From assembly GCF_026004055.1 (NCBI RefSeq), contig NZ_BPIJ01000002.1, forward strand, positions 807,803 through 871,802: a DNA stretch of 64,000 bases. The letters run 5' to 3'. This DNA comes from Meiothermus sp. (GTDB lineage: Bacteria; Deinococcota; Deinococci; Deinococcales; Thermaceae). A program made the translations under genes and the position numbers. Below the pieces are notes generated by a model. The model was not told the origin of the DNA. It saw only the letters and a list, made by a program, of their open reading frames with translations, and made no database searches. This document shows, piece by piece, positions 11,426 to 22,705 of the stretch (position 1 is its first letter; each line of letters starts with the position of its first letter).

Positions 11426-11476
11426 TTCAAAAAGATAGTCTTCAGAACAAACGACCCTGGGGGCTATCTTTTTGAA
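11426..11476 (+). repeat. Inverted repeat with 13-bp arms (terminator-like)
   Basis: TTCAAAAAGATAG at 11426-11438 is repeated exactly in inverted form, CTATCTTTTTGAA, at 11464-11476. It lies just after the small Ca-loop protein gene and could act as its terminator, with T runs on both strands. Confidence 0.6.
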
Positions 11477-11569
11477 CCCTAGAGCACACCCCTCCCTGAC
11501 GGTCGGCGAAAAAAACGTCTCCCTTCCAAGGGGCGGTATCGCCCTCCGCTACGCGGATAACTTTGGTCG

Positions 11570-11603
11570 GGTTAGTTTGTCACCGTTCGGTGACAAACTA
11601 ACC
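11570..11603 (+). repeat. Perfect 16-bp palindrome with 2-base loop
   Basis: GGTTAGTTTGTCACCG (11570-11585) is followed by TT and then its exact reverse complement CGGTGACAAACTAACC (11588-11603). It lies in the gene-free stretch. It lacks a T run, so it is not a standard terminator. Confidence 0.8.
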
Positions 11604-11715
11604 GAATCTGGTATTAGTGGTCTGGTAACTAAATTTCCGAAGTTTTGTACCGCACCCCGAATACATCGTTGTAGAGATTCCATCCCACTTCGGCCCCCGA
11701 GATGGCCTAAAAACG

Positions 11716-11738
11716 CCCTCCCTACCGCGTAGGGAGGG
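11716..11738 (+). repeat. Intergenic hairpin CCCTCCCTA/TAGGGAGGG
   Basis: A perfect 9-bp stem (11716-11724 with 11730-11738) closes on CCGCG. It has the same style as the next hairpin at about 11792-11852. Confidence 0.7.
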
Positions 11739-11791
11739 TGGGGGAGGGTATCAGGCAAGGCCCGCAATCCGCTGCGTGAAGGGCCAGGTCA

Positions 11792-11860
11792 GCCACCCCA
11801 CCTGGCCTCCCCTACGCAGTAGGGGAGGGAAGGGACGAAGCGGGGTGGGGTGCTTTTTGC
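11792..11860 (+). repeat. Compound intergenic hairpin ending in a T run
   Basis: The inner stem pairs CCTCCCCTAC (11806-11815) with GTAGGGGAGG (11819-11828). An outer, imperfect stem pairs CACCCCAC with the later GGGGTGGGGTG, and TTTTT follows. It may be a terminator-like repeat. No adjacent gene explains it. Confidence 0.6.
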
Positions 11861-12114
11861 ATGACCGTACAGGCAAGACACCGAAGGCCCAGGTTTACGA
11901 GACACGGCGCGTTCTGAAGGCTAAACCCCATACTGCGTATTTTGTTACCAGAGCACTAAGAATCTTTTGCCCTGGACTGAACAGTGGCCACCGGGAAACT
12001 CGAAACCCAAGCACCCGTGGCCCACGCCCCAGTGCGTAACATGCGTCTGCCAGGGAATGGCTTATGCCATAGCCACAACGTGGCTAACCTGGCCCAGACG
12101 CAACGCAGACAAGC

Positions 12115-12136
12115 GTGCCTCACCTTGGTGAGGCAC
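12115..12136 (+). repeat. Perfect hairpin GTGCCTCACC/GGTGAGGCAC
   Basis: Two 10-bp arms are separated by TT, within the right part of the expanded GCTCTTC element and close to the 3' end of the DUF4388 gene on the other strand. No T run follows directly. Confidence 0.7.
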
Positions 12137-12232
12137 GTCTGCTTGTCCCTTCTCGTTTTCGTGGGCGGCCACGTCTGTGAAGAGCGCAGAAAAACCCCCA
12201 GTCCAGGGGCCCGAATGGCCCCTGGATCTTTT

Positions 12233-12991
12233 TTACAACGACGGCCAGACCAGTACCTCCTGCCCGACCCGCAGGTTGTGGAAAAACAGAGCATCGGAGG
12301 AGAGCAAAAGCTGCGGCCCGGCGTTGCTTTTGGCCTCGATGGGCATCTGCAGGATGCGTTCTTCGGTGCGAACTTCAACCTGCCTGAAGGAACCGTAATA
12401 GCTGCGCCAGGCTCGGAGGAGATCGGTATCGAGGCGGGCTGCGCTCGAGCCCTCCAGGCGGCCTACCACCAATCGAACCGTGCGCGGGGTGCGGGCGGTG
12501 ATCTGTACTAGCCCCAGCCGGGCCAACCGACTTACGTTGAGATTGACCACCTCGCTGGCGATCCCACTGATGGCTGCAAGGTCAAAGAGGCTGATGGGCT
12601 TGTTCATGTGCCTGAGCAGCTCGAACTCGTCGGGCGAAAGGGTGAGGTGAGTGGTGCGGTTGGCATCGGTAAGCTGCACCTGGTCGAAGGGGCTCAGGTC
12701 GAGGCGGGCATCCAGGAAGCGGATGGCCTCGAGCAGGTAGTTATCCAGGGAACCCTGCAAACTCGACTGCTTGGCCCGCTCGCCCTTCAGGTAGCGAAAC
12801 CTGCCCTCCTTGAGGGCCAGAATTTCCAGCAGCCCGTCCTTACCTGTTTTGCCCCTGTACTGGGCGTGTACCGGCTGGCCCCGCTCGAGGTACACCTCGC
12901 CCCCGGGAACCTTGAAGGCTCCCGTCTGTCTAGCTTGCGAGAGCAACTGCAAGATTTCGAGGGGGCCTAGAAGTTCGAAGGTACCATCCAT
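12233..12991 (-). CDS. DUF4388-containing protein
   Basis: The 252-residue protein opens with a DUF4388 (PATAN-like) domain at about 1-95, visible as MDGTFELLGPLEILQLLSQA, GAFKVPGGEVYLERGQPVHA and then GLLEILALKEGRFRY. The middle (about 110-165) looks like a small winged-helix region that includes LIS-type helices and NVSRLARLGLVQI. The C-terminal part is not recognised. DUF4388 domains are often found in response regulators and gliding or polarity systems, so a regulatory role is likely but unproven. It stands alone. Confidence 0.75.
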   Translation of the reverse strand: MDGTFELLGPLEILQLLSQARQTGAFKVPGGEVYLERGQPVHAQYRGKTGKDGLLEILALKEGRFRYLKGERAKQSSLQGSLDNYLLEAIRFLDARLDLSPFDQVQLTDANRTTHLTLSPDEFELLRHMNKPISLFDLAAISGIASEVVNLNVSRLARLGLVQITARTPRTVRLVVGRLEGSSAARLDTDLLRAWRSYYGSFRQVEVRTEERILQMPIEAKSNAGPQLLLSSDALFFHNLRVGQEVLVWPSL

Positions 12992-13267
12992 AGGCTTACG
13001 GGCTAAACGTCTGCGGTGGGAGGGAAAGAGGTTTGGTGGCTTTGTAGGGCTGCTGACCCGGTTAGCCGGGGGGCTCGAGCGGTAAGGACAAAAGGTTGGA
13101 GAGACGGGTGGTGGGTTACCTCGAGGGGTTTTGAGAGGGGATCAGGCCGGGTCACACAGAGTGTTGAGAAGACGCTTGCTCGAGGTAGCCCACGCATCTT
13201 GAGGATAGAGGTTTTTGGGAGTATCCGTGGTGGATTTGACCGGCAAGCCGTTACATGAAGGGGGTCG

Positions 13268-14059
13268 TTAGGATGCGGCCTCGAGGGTGCGCTGCAGCAA
13301 GGGCAGGTAGCTCGAGCCAAAAAAATGCACGTGTACCAGCAGATAGTAGATCTGGTAGCGCGGAAGCGCCTGCTCCACCTCTGGGGGAATGGGATAAAGC
13401 GTGCGGTAAAACTTCCAGAACTGGGCCGGAAAGCCGCCGAACAGGGTCATCATGGCCAGGTCTACCGCCCGTTCGCCCCACCAGACCGAGGGGTCGAGCA
13501 GGGCCGGGCCGCCCTGGGCATGCAGCACATTGCCCTGCCACAGATCGCCGTGGATCAGGGCCGGGCCCTCTTGGGGCAAGGGCTTTTTGAACAAGGCCTC
13601 AACCCGGGGCAAAAGCGGCCCCAACGTATTCCGGGTGGCTTCCAGCAGGGGCTGGATGCGCTTTTCGAGCCAGAAGGTTTGCCAGTCCTTGTGAGTGCCG
13701 CTCGGTAGCTCAAAACGGCCCAGAAAGACCCGGTCGTCCCAGCCATAGGTCGGGGGGCGCAGTTGGTGCAGACCGGCCAGCATCCGGGCCAGCTTTGCCC
13801 AGTCTGGCTCGCCCGGCGGCAGGTATTCCATGACCAGCCCCTCGTGGCTGGCCCAGTACACCTCGGGGACGCGAATACCCGCTTGGAAGAGGGCAAAAAG
13901 CCCCCTTGCCTCGGCCTGGAACAGGCCCGCAGGGGGGCTGGGGTGGGTTTTGACCACGTAGGGCCCGGCCCGCCAGACCTGGCCCATATCGCCGCCCGAA
14001 AGGGGCTGGAGGGGGTATTCCTTGAGCCGGGCCTGGCGCAGCAGTTCAGCGGGGTGCAT
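13268..14059 (-). CDS. Fructosamine-kinase family protein (protein deglycation)
   Basis: I chose the ATG at 14059, which overlaps the end of the phosphatase gene by 14 bases; the product has 263 residues. The fold is kinase-like: YVVKTH for the ATP lysine, the catalytic loop LIHGDLWQGNVL at about residue 180, and DPSVWWGERAVDLAMMTLFG as the metal-binding DPxxxxG equivalent. Bacterial members phosphorylate ribulosamines or erythrulosamines on glycated proteins so that the sugar falls off. Adjacent LMW phosphatase genes are a known partner, as here. Confidence 0.85.
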   Translation of the reverse strand: MHPAELLRQARLKEYPLQPLSGGDMGQVWRAGPYVVKTHPSPPAGLFQAEARGLFALFQAGIRVPEVYWASHEGLVMEYLPPGEPDWAKLARMLAGLHQLRPPTYGWDDRVFLGRFELPSGTHKDWQTFWLEKRIQPLLEATRNTLGPLLPRVEALFKKPLPQEGPALIHGDLWQGNVLHAQGGPALLDPSVWWGERAVDLAMMTLFGGFPAQFWKFYRTLYPIPPEVEQALPRYQIYYLLVHVHFFGSSYLPLLQRTLEAAS

Positions 14060-14494
14060 GGGTTTGCAAAAACACCTCCAGCGCCTCGTCCAGCATCCGG
14101 TAGACCTGCTCGAACTGCTCCAGACCGCCATAGTAGGGGTCGGGCACCTCGCCCCCGCCGTTCAGATCCAGAAGCAGCCGGGCCTTGCCTTTGTGTGCCG
14201 GGAACATGCGCTCGAGGGTGTGCAGGTTATCTTGATCCATTACGAAGATGTGGTCGAAACGCTCCAAGTCCTCGGCCCGTACCTTGCGGGCGGTGTGGGG
14301 GAAAAGGGCATTGTACCTGGCTAGAACCTGCTCGGTGCGCGGGTCGGCGGGCTCGCCCTGGTGCCAGCCGCCGGTGCCGCAGGAGTCTACCTCGAACTGC
14401 CCTTCCAGGCCGCGCTCGCGCAGCTTTTTGCGCAGGATGCCCTCGGCCATGGGGCTGCGGCAGATGTTGCCCATGCAGACGAAGAGCACGCGCG

Positions 14495-14498
<4 letters not shown>
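14046..14498 (-). CDS. Low-molecular-weight protein-tyrosine-phosphatase family
   Basis: This 150-residue cysteine phosphatase carries the P-loop VCMGNICRSP (Cys 8, Arg 14) at its start and the general acid in DPYYGG near residue 120. Its start overlaps the glucosidase stop by four bases and its 3' end overlaps the fructosamine-kinase gene. Enzymes of this type encoded next to fructosamine-kinase homologues act on ketoamine or sugar 5-phosphates, making substrates for the kinase step. A protein-tyrosine role remains possible. Confidence 0.9.
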
Positions 14499-16084
<1,586 letters not shown>

Positions 16085-16095
16085 ACAAAGCTCCT

Positions 16096-18006
16096 TCAAA
16101 GCCGGTGCTGCGTAAGCCACAGCCGGGCATAGGGCCAGAGGTAGGCCGGGGCGGGGGCCAGGGTGATCTGGTCGAAAGGCTGCACGATGCCCTCGGCCTG
16201 CAGGGTTTCCCAGGGCAGGGCCTGGTCTTGCTCGCTAAAGTTGTAGACCTGTACCAGGGTGCCCTCGGGGTGGGCTCGTCGGAGCACCAGCAGATGGGGG
16301 TTGGGCTGCCAGAGGGGGCGGGTGGGAAAGGCCGCGTGGAGCTGCGGGATGCGGGCCCTGGCCTCCAGAAGCCCTTTGATGCCGTGAAAGAGGCGGTGTT
16401 CGACGGTGCCTTCCTGATGGCGTCGCTCGGCCTTGGCCCAGTCCATCCGGGGCCGATGGAGCCAGCGGTTGTCGCCTTTGTGGGCCGGTTCCTCTGTGTA
16501 GTTATAGTCGTTGAGCAGGCCCAGCTCGTCGCCCATGTAGATCAGCGGGATGCCCTCGCCGTAGCCGATGAAGACCGCATGGGCCAACAAGAGGCGTTCG
16601 ATGGCCAGGTGAACCAGCCGCGGGTTGCCCGACTCCAGCGCGGCCTCGAGCCCCGCCAGGCTGGCCGCACTGCCCGAGGTGCGCCGGTCGCCGGTAAGGG
16701 GGTTTTCCTGAAAGGGCATCCCCCGGGCAAAGGAACCGGGGAAGTCGCCCTGGTAGAAGTCGGCCAGGAAGCGACGGTGGGCGGCCCCATCCAGCCCCAC
16801 AGCGGCGGCGTCGGTGTCGGAGATGGCCCAGCCGATGTCGTCGTGGCAGCGCAGGTAGGTGGCCCAGGCCGTCGTGGGGGGCTTCTGCGGGAAGCGCTGG
16901 AGGGCCTGGGTGAAGAGGCGGGTGTCGCGGCTGGCCAGGCTGCTCCAGATTTGCACCATCAGGGTGTTGTGGTAGGCCAGCTCCGAGACCTTGCCGTAGT
17001 GCCTCCCGGTACCCAGGTAGGCAATCAGGTCTTCGGGGGCCACGATGGCCTCGGCCTTGAAGGCCACCGCCGGGGCCCCGATGCGCACCGCCGCCCTCAT
17101 GGCCTGGGTGAGGGCGTGCACCTCGGGCTGGTTCTGGCAGTGGGTACCCAGGCGCTTCCAGGTGAAGGCGATGGCATCCAGCCTAAAGACCTCCACCCCT
17201 TTGTTGGCCAGCCACAAAATCAGGTCGAGGTACTCCAGAAACACCTCGGGGTTGCCCCAGTTCACGTCCCACTGCCAGCGGTTGAAGGTGGTCCAGACCC
17301 AGCCCCCCAGCTCGTCGTCCCAGGTGAAGTTGCCGGGGGCGAAGTCGGGGAAGACTTCGGGCAGGGTGCGCTCAAAGGCGTCGGGGATCGTGCGGTCGGG
17401 GTAGATGTAGAAGTAGGCGCGGTAGTGGGGGTCGCCCTGGCGGGCGGCCAGGGCCCAGGGGTGTTCGCGGGCCACGTGGTTGAGCACCAGGTCTAAGCAG
17501 AGGCTGAGGCCCTCCTGCCGCAGCCGGGCGCAGAGGGCCTCGAGGTCGTCCATCGTCCCCAGGTCGGGGCGCACCCGGCGGTAGTCGGCCACCGCGTAGC
17601 CTCCGTCGTTCTCGCCCTCGCGGGGGAGCAGGAGGGGCATCAGGTGCAGGTAGCGGATGCCCAGCTCCTTGAGGTAGGGGATGCGCTCGGCCACCCCCCG
17701 CAGGTTCTCGGCGAAGCGCTCGGTGTAGGCGATGTAACCGTGCATATGGGGCTTTTGGAACCAGTCCGGGGTGTGGATGCGCAACAGATCCAAAGCCTGC
17801 AAATCCGGGGGGCGCTCGGCCAGATTTTTACCGATTACCCGAGCCACCCGTTCGGCCACCAGAGGAGCCTCCGGGTACACCGCTTGCAGCCCCTCGAGCA
17901 GCTCGGGCAGGTAGCGCTGTATGCGGGCCTGTAGGTCGGCAGAGCGATACTTGTCTAGCGCTTCAATCTGGCTCGCGAGGCCCCGGAAGAAGAGTTGATC
18001 GTCCAT
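16096..18006 (-). CDS. Amylosucrase (GH13)
   Basis: The 636-residue enzyme should split sucrose, add the glucose to an alpha-1,4-glucan and release fructose. An N-terminal helical domain (about 1-95) precedes the barrel. Conserved features are [35 protein letters not shown] (region I), VFRLDAIAF with the nucleophile Asp (region II), FKAEAI with the acid/base Glu (III), and the amylosucrase-specific CHDDIGW (IV). The ATG at 18006 is preferred, although a TTG seven codons upstream is possible and neither has a strong ribosome site. It leads the operon with the glucosidase, phosphatase and fructosamine kinase. Confidence 0.9.
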   Translation of the reverse strand: MDDQLFFRGLASQIEALDKYRSADLQARIQRYLPELLEGLQAVYPEAPLVAERVARVIGKNLAERPPDLQALDLLRIHTPDWFQKPHMHGYIAYTERFAENLRGVAERIPYLKELGIRYLHLMPLLLPREGENDGGYAVADYRRVRPDLGTMDDLEALCARLRQEGLSLCLDLVLNHVAREHPWALAARQGDPHYRAYFYIYPDRTIPDAFERTLPEVFPDFAPGNFTWDDELGGWVWTTFNRWQWDVNWGNPEVFLEYLDLILWLANKGVEVFRLDAIAFTWKRLGTHCQNQPEVHALTQAMRAAVRIGAPAVAFKAEAIVAPEDLIAYLGTGRHYGKVSELAYHNTLMVQIWSSLASRDTRLFTQALQRFPQKPPTTAWATYLRCHDDIGWAISDTDAAAVGLDGAAHRRFLADFYQGDFPGSFARGMPFQENPLTGDRRTSGSAASLAGLEAALESGNPRLVHLAIERLLLAHAVFIGYGEGIPLIYMGDELGLLNDYNYTEEPAHKGDNRWLHRPRMDWAKAERRHQEGTVEHRLFHGIKGLLEARARIPQLHAAFPTRPLWQPNPHLLVLRRAHPEGTLVQVYNFSEQDQALPWETLQAEGIVQPFDQITLAPAPAYLWPYARLWLTQHRL

Positions 18007-18251
18007 TCGCCCATGTATTCTACGCAATCCCTGGGTGCATAAAGCACAAAGCGGGTTTTGCAGCCAAGCCCACGTTTCTTAAGAATGTAACGCTCCAGAG
18101 GGCTATTTGTGAGTTCGGTTAGGGCTTTCTGAGCCGACTTGGGGCTGTTTCTTAAGCTGCGGTTAATCCAGAAAAGTAACGGCCACAAGTCCTTGTACTT
18201 TGGGGCTAAGGGGTTGCTTGTACCTCGAGCAGGCTCACGGGAGGAAGACAG

Positions 18252-19832
18252 ATGCAACGAATGAAGAGGCTTTCGCTGCTGGGGGTTGTGGGGCTTCTTT
18301 TGGGGGCCTGTGGAGGCGAATACACCGATAACCCCACCCCCGATAGCTCCAATGGCCCTTTTTTGGCCGAGCCGCTCAGTAAGCACCCCACCAACCAGCC
18401 CCTTACGCTGCTCTCGCGCTATGTGGTGGTGAGTGAGGATAACGGACGCCTGCGGGCCAACTACGGCGGCCTGCGCTACTGGCCCCGCCAGGCCGACCAA
18501 AACCGTAACCCCAACAACCCCAACCAGGCTTCCGGGCCGCGCTTCACTCAGTATGCCGGCTGGGACATCCTAGATGCGCCCGGTTCCAGCTCCACCCGTG
18601 CGGACTGGCTGCGCCTTTACCTGACCCGCGAGGCCACGGTGGTGGTGGCCTGGGAGAACGCTGCGCTGTGGCTTGCCGGCTGGCAAAAAGGGGAGACCAC
18701 GGCTGCCGACGGTAAGAAGTTCAACACCTTTACCCGCACCTTCCGGGCCGGTGAGGTGATCCTGGGTTCCCCCGAAGGCAAGGGAGAGTACTGGGTGCTG
18801 CTGGCCGAGGGCAACGGGCAGCCTTCGGCAGAACCCGCCCTGCCCACTGGCATTAGCGAGCGGCCCGTGCCCAACACCACCTGCCCCACCTGGCTGGACA
18901 ACCTCTGGGTGGCCAAGGGCCCCGACGGCCGCAACTACCCGAGCTGGCATCCCCAGATAGACCCCGTGTACTGGTGCTACTACCGCCACGACCACAACGC
19001 CGACCCCGGCCTAATTGGCTACCAGGCTCCATTCCTCTACACCGCCCAGTACACCAACAACCAGCCCGAGCGGGCCGAAGGGTTCAAGGGCTTTGCCATT
19101 CGCGATGGCGATATCGGTTGGTACATCAACATCCACTCCGAGACCAGCACCGACCAGCGGGTCTGCGCCCGCTTCCACACGGTGGTGGTGGTGGCCACCC
19201 GCTGGCGCACCGGCGAGAAGCTGGCCGAGCTCAACTACAAGGGCGACTTTGGGGCCTCGAGGCAGAACCAGGGCGACAACCCCTTCTTCACCAACACCTG
19301 CACCGACCCCCGTACCGGCCAGCAGGTGAACCAGGAGCAGATCGGGCAGCAGCTCCAAAGCAGCACCCGGGCCTCCAAGCGCATCCGCATTGCGGCCCAA
19401 AACTCGGGCTACGAGCAGTGGGACGGGGGGCTGGTCAAGGCGCTGGGCATGGATTTCAGCGGCCCGGGGATGGGCATCGACATCCAGAACCCGGCCAGCG
19501 CCTGCAACAGCCTCAACTGTACCGAGCTGGTCACCAACAACTCCTCCAGTACCCGCCGCACCCTGCAAATCATGAACCTGCGCCTGCGCTACAAGCCCGA
19601 GTTAGACCCCGACGGCGACGGATACTTTGAAACCAACCTCTACGGCGACGGCCCCTATATTGCAGGCGACCGCAACTCGGGCACCGGCCCCCTTAAGCAA
19701 TACCTCAAGCCCGGTACGGATTTGCGCCTAGACGGCTTCTTCACCACCGAGGACGCCTGGCGGGGGTTGTATGTACGCGGCGGTAGCACCCAGGACGTGG
19801 AGCTCGAGGGGGCTTTGGGCACGGTGAACTGA
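18252..19832 (+). CDS. Large exported lipoprotein of unknown function
   Basis: GGAGGA at about 18240 supports the ATG at 18252. The 526-residue protein begins with a lipoprotein signal (GLLLGACGG, lipobox Cys about 20). The mature part is rich in Asn, Thr, Trp and Gly, with paired Cys motifs (TTCPTWLDN, VYWCYYRHDHNADPG, FTNTCTDPRTG, NPASACNSLNCTE) that suggest disulfides, and one calcium-type loop, DPDGDGYFE, near residue 455. I do not recognise a family. It probably sits at the cell surface. A palindromic repeat follows three bases after the stop codon. Confidence 0.65.
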   Translation: MQRMKRLSLLGVVGLLLGACGGEYTDNPTPDSSNGPFLAEPLSKHPTNQPLTLLSRYVVVSEDNGRLRANYGGLRYWPRQADQNRNPNNPNQASGPRFTQYAGWDILDAPGSSSTRADWLRLYLTREATVVVAWENAALWLAGWQKGETTAADGKKFNTFTRTFRAGEVILGSPEGKGEYWVLLAEGNGQPSAEPALPTGISERPVPNTTCPTWLDNLWVAKGPDGRNYPSWHPQIDPVYWCYYRHDHNADPGLIGYQAPFLYTAQYTNNQPERAEGFKGFAIRDGDIGWYINIHSETSTDQRVCARFHTVVVVATRWRTGEKLAELNYKGDFGASRQNQGDNPFFTNTCTDPRTGQQVNQEQIGQQLQSSTRASKRIRIAAQNSGYEQWDGGLVKALGMDFSGPGMGIDIQNPASACNSLNCTELVTNNSSSTRRTLQIMNLRLRYKPELDPDGDGYFETNLYGDGPYIAGDRNSGTGPLKQYLKPGTDLRLDGFFTTEDAWRGLYVRGGSTQDVELEGALGTVN

Positions 19833-19835
19833 GAA

Positions 19836-19920
19836 CGGTTCCCACGAATAGTCCCTACAGCGGTTTTTGCTGTAGGGACTCCAATACGAGCCACCGCGTG
19901 GGCCCTTTGGGTGGGAACCG
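19836..19920 (+). repeat. Palindromic element with CGGTTCCCAC ends (copy A)
   Basis: The outer arms CGGTTCCCAC (19836-19845) and GTGGGAACCG (19911-19920) are exact inverted repeats. Inside lies a perfect 11-bp hairpin, GTCCCTACAGC (19851-19861) with GCTGTAGGGAC (19869-19879). It starts three bases after a stop codon. Other copies are at 25317, 36017 and 60563, with a half copy at 7228. Confidence 0.85.
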
Positions 19921-19983
19921 CGATGAGGGCGTTTGCTGCGCTGCCTTGCCGACCAGGGCCCACGGGTGGCAAATTGATGAAGC

Positions 19984-20718
19984 ATGGCCATACAACGCCT
20001 CGACAAAGTGCTGGGACACCTAGGGGTGGGCACCCGCAAGGAGATACACAAACTGGCTCGAGCGGGCCTGGTTGCCGTTGATGGCGAGGTCATCACCGAT
20101 GCAGCCCACAAGTTTGACCCCACCCGCTCGCGCATCGAGGTAGCCGGCGAGACCCTGGTATATCAAGCCTTTTTTTACCTGATGCTCAACAAACCCGCGG
20201 GCTATATCACCTCCACCAAAGACCCCCACGGCACCCCCATCACCGCCCTGCTGCCCGAGGAGTGCCAGCGAAAGGACTGGATGCCGGTAGGCCGCTTGGA
20301 TCAGGACACCGAAGGGCTCTTGCTCCTGACCACCGATGGAGAGCTGTTGCACCGCCTGACCCATCCGCGTTGGAAGGTGGCCAAGCGGTATTATGTCGAG
20401 CTTGCCGCCCCGGCCACGCCCGAAGACGTAGCGGTATTTGCGGCGGGAACGCTAAAGCTCGAGGGTGAGGCGCTGCAGCCTGCCCAACTCTACCTAAGCC
20501 CCGACCCCCATAAGGTGGAGCTGGTCATTCACGAAGGCAAGTTTCACCAGGTCAAGCGGATGTTCGCTGCTCGGGGTAATCAGGTGACCTATCTCAAGCG
20601 TGTTGCTTTTGGGCCCCTCTTGCTCCCCCCCAACTTGCCTACGGGGGAGTCCCGCGAGTTATCGCCTGCGGAGGTTCAAGCGCTGTATGAAGCCGTGGAT
20701 TTGCCCATGCGACGATAA
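19984..20718 (+). CDS. RsuA-family 16S rRNA pseudouridine synthase
   Basis: The 244-residue protein has an N-terminal S4 RNA-binding domain (RLDKVLGHLGVGTRKEI, about 5-60) followed by the RsuA-type catalytic domain. That domain contains YLMLNKPAGYITSTKD, GRLDQDTEGLLLLTTDG with the catalytic Asp, and RRYYVE-like KRYYVELAAP. It should isomerise a uridine in rRNA, most likely in 16S by family resemblance. Related RluB/E/F enzymes act elsewhere, so the target site is not certain. Confidence 0.85.
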   Translation: MAIQRLDKVLGHLGVGTRKEIHKLARAGLVAVDGEVITDAAHKFDPTRSRIEVAGETLVYQAFFYLMLNKPAGYITSTKDPHGTPITALLPEECQRKDWMPVGRLDQDTEGLLLLTTDGELLHRLTHPRWKVAKRYYVELAAPATPEDVAVFAAGTLKLEGEALQPAQLYLSPDPHKVELVIHEGKFHQVKRMFAARGNQVTYLKRVAFGPLLLPPNLPTGESRELSPAEVQALYEAVDLPMRR

Positions 20719-20757
20719 AGGGTAGGCTTATTGCGATATTTGCTCTAGGCTAGAAGC

Positions 20758-21201
20758 ATGTACGACCTGCTTCTCTCCATCCACAACATTGCCCGATGGC
20801 TGGTGCTGCTGGCGGCGGTTTATCTGTTCTACCGAAGCCTGAGTGGGTTCAGGCTTGGTTCCTACGGGCCGGCCGACCGCCGGGCCGGTCAGATTTATAC
20901 CGGCTTGATGGATGTGCAGTTGTTGCTGGGCATTTTGCTGTTGGTTTTGAGCCCTCTGGTACAAAGCGCCCTGGGCAATGTTAGCGCCGCCATGCAAAAC
21001 AGCCAGACCCGCTTCTTTATTGCCGAGCACTGGGTGCTGATGCTGGCGGCGGTGATCCTGGCGCATGTGGGCAGCGCCCGGGCCCGGAAGGCCGCCGATG
21101 CCAGGCTCAAGCAGCGTCAGGCCCTGATCTGGTACGGGCTTAGCCTGGCCCTGGTACTGCTGGCCATTCCCTGGTGGCGGCCCTTGCTGCGATTGGGCTA
21201 A
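20758..21201 (+). CDS. Four-helix membrane protein of unknown function
   Basis: The 147-residue protein has four hydrophobic segments at about 8-24, 48-68, 88-106 and 122-140. Histidines lie within or beside the helices (SIHNIARW, AEHWVLML, ILAHVGSA), an arrangement that could hold heme as in small cytochrome b-like proteins, but no family is recognised. It follows the pseudouridine synthase by 39 bases on the same strand. Confidence 0.6.
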   Translation: MYDLLLSIHNIARWLVLLAAVYLFYRSLSGFRLGSYGPADRRAGQIYTGLMDVQLLLGILLLVLSPLVQSALGNVSAAMQNSQTRFFIAEHWVLMLAAVILAHVGSARARKAADARLKQRQALIWYGLSLALVLLAIPWWRPLLRLG

Positions 21202-21307
21202 AAAGGCCGATTTTCCTGCAAAAACCCTTATTGAAGCTTTTTTCTTAGCAGACATTTGTGAGGCTGTAGCCTGGGCCAAAACGATGGTGGCGCATTCGAG
21301 GTGAAGC

Positions 21308-22705
21308 ATGATTGCAGTCATTCTTTCGGGTGGGGCCGGCACACGCTTGTGGCCGGTCTCGAGGGAACAGTACCCCAAACCCTTCATGAAGCTGCCCGAC
21401 GGCCAAAGCCTTTTGCAAAAGGCTTTTCTGCGGGCGGTGCGGGTAGGGGCGCGGCGGGTGCTTACCGTTACCGGGCAGGAATACCACTTTAGCGCGGCCC
21501 ACGAGTACCAGGCCCTAGGGCTCGAGGTAGAGACCGCGTTTGTAATCGAACCGCTGCGTCGCAATACCGCTCCCGCCATCGCCGCTGCGGCCCTCTGGGT
21601 GGCCGAGCAGAATCCCGACGAGGTGATGCTGGTTCTTTCGGCCGATCACCTTATTTTGCGGGAGGAGACCTTTGCTCAAGCCGTGGCCCAGGCCCAGACT
21701 ATCGCCCAGCAGGGTTACCTGGTCACCTTTGGCATAAAGCCTACCTACCCGGCCACCAATTTCGGCTACATCGAACAGGGTGTGCCCTTGCAAAGTGGGG
21801 CCTACCGGGTGGCGCGGTTTGTGGAAAAGCCCGACCAGGAAACCGCCCAGGCATATTTACAAACCGGGCGCTACTACTGGAATGCGGGCATTTTTTGCTT
21901 CAAGGCAGCTACCTACCTCGAGGCCTTGCAAAAACTCCAGCCCCAGATGTACGAAGCCATGGTGGTCTGCTGGCAGGGTAGCGAGAAGGGAAACCCCACC
22001 TATCTGGACGCCCCCCTCTTCAAACAGGTGCCCAGCGAGTCGGTAGACTACGCGGTGATGGAGAAAGCCGAGCAGGTGGCCGTGGTGCCTGCCGACTTAG
22101 GCTGGAGCGATCTGGGCTCGTGGGATGCAGCCGCTTTGCTGGTTCCGCCGGATGCCGCGGGCAACCGGGTGCTGGGCGAGGCGGTGTTGCTGGACACCAC
22201 CCACACCTTTGTGCAGACCGAGGATCGTCTGGTTGCTGCCATAGGGGTGAGCGATCTGGTGATCGTAGATACCCGCGATGCCTTGCTGATAGCCCGGCGC
22301 GACAAAGTGCAGGACGTAAAAAAGGTGGTGGAGCGGCTTAGCCATTCCAACCACGATGCCGTGCGTCGCCACCGCACCATCCAGCGGCCTTGGGGCAGCT
22401 ACGTAACCCTGGAAGAGACCCAGGGCTTCAAAATACGCCGGGTAGTGGTCAGGCCGGGCCAGGCTCTTTCTAATCACCTGCACTACCACCGCAGCGAGCA
22501 CTGGACGGTGTTGCGCGGCACCGCCCAGGTTTGGCTAAACGACCAGGTGCAGGTGCTGCGCCCCAACGAGTCGGCCAGTGCCTTAGCCGGGGTGGCCCAC
22601 CAACTCCTCAACCCCGGACTGCTCGAGCTGGTCTTGATTGAGGTTCAAACGGGTGAATACCTGGGTGAAGACGACGTCAAGCGATTGGAAAGCCGGTTTC
22701 CATGA
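21308..22705 (+). CDS. Mannose-1-phosphate guanylyltransferase / mannose-6-phosphate isomerase
   Basis: This 465-residue bifunctional-type enzyme makes GDP-mannose. Its nucleotidyltransferase domain begins with LSGGAGTRLWPVSREQYPK and continues with VLSADHLI and FVEKPD. The C-terminal cupin (about 345-460) has QRPWGSYVTLE and the metal-binding HLHYHRSEHWTVLRG, matching the phosphomannose isomerase part. The two genes downstream, on the same strand, are nucleotide-sugar enzymes too, so the set probably feeds exopolysaccharide or cell-wall glycan synthesis. Confidence 0.92.
   Translation: MIAVILSGGAGTRLWPVSREQYPKPFMKLPDGQSLLQKAFLRAVRVGARRVLTVTGQEYHFSAAHEYQALGLEVETAFVIEPLRRNTAPAIAAAALWVAEQNPDEVMLVLSADHLILREETFAQAVAQAQTIAQQGYLVTFGIKPTYPATNFGYIEQGVPLQSGAYRVARFVEKPDQETAQAYLQTGRYYWNAGIFCFKAATYLEALQKLQPQMYEAMVVCWQGSEKGNPTYLDAPLFKQVPSESVDYAVMEKAEQVAVVPADLGWSDLGSWDAAALLVPPDAAGNRVLGEAVLLDTTHTFVQTEDRLVAAIGVSDLVIVDTRDALLIARRDKVQDVKKVVERLSHSNHDAVRRHRTIQRPWGSYVTLEETQGFKIRRVVVRPGQALSNHLHYHRSEHWTVLRGTAQVWLNDQVQVLRPNESASALAGVAHQLLNPGLLELVLIEVQTGEYLGEDDVKRLESRFP

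Larger units (their letters stand above)
11399..12187 (+). repeat. GCTCTTC-ended inverted-repeat element, expanded copy
   Basis: The two ends (GTGCTCTTCGCATAT from 11399, and TCTGTGAAGAGCGC at 12174-12187) match the inverted ends of the compact 96-bp element at 27117-27212. An inner part, CTGAACAGTGGCC near 11976-11988, is also shared. The copy is about 790 bases long because other hairpin sequences lie inside it. No gene is supported between 11398 and 12232. Confidence 0.55.
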
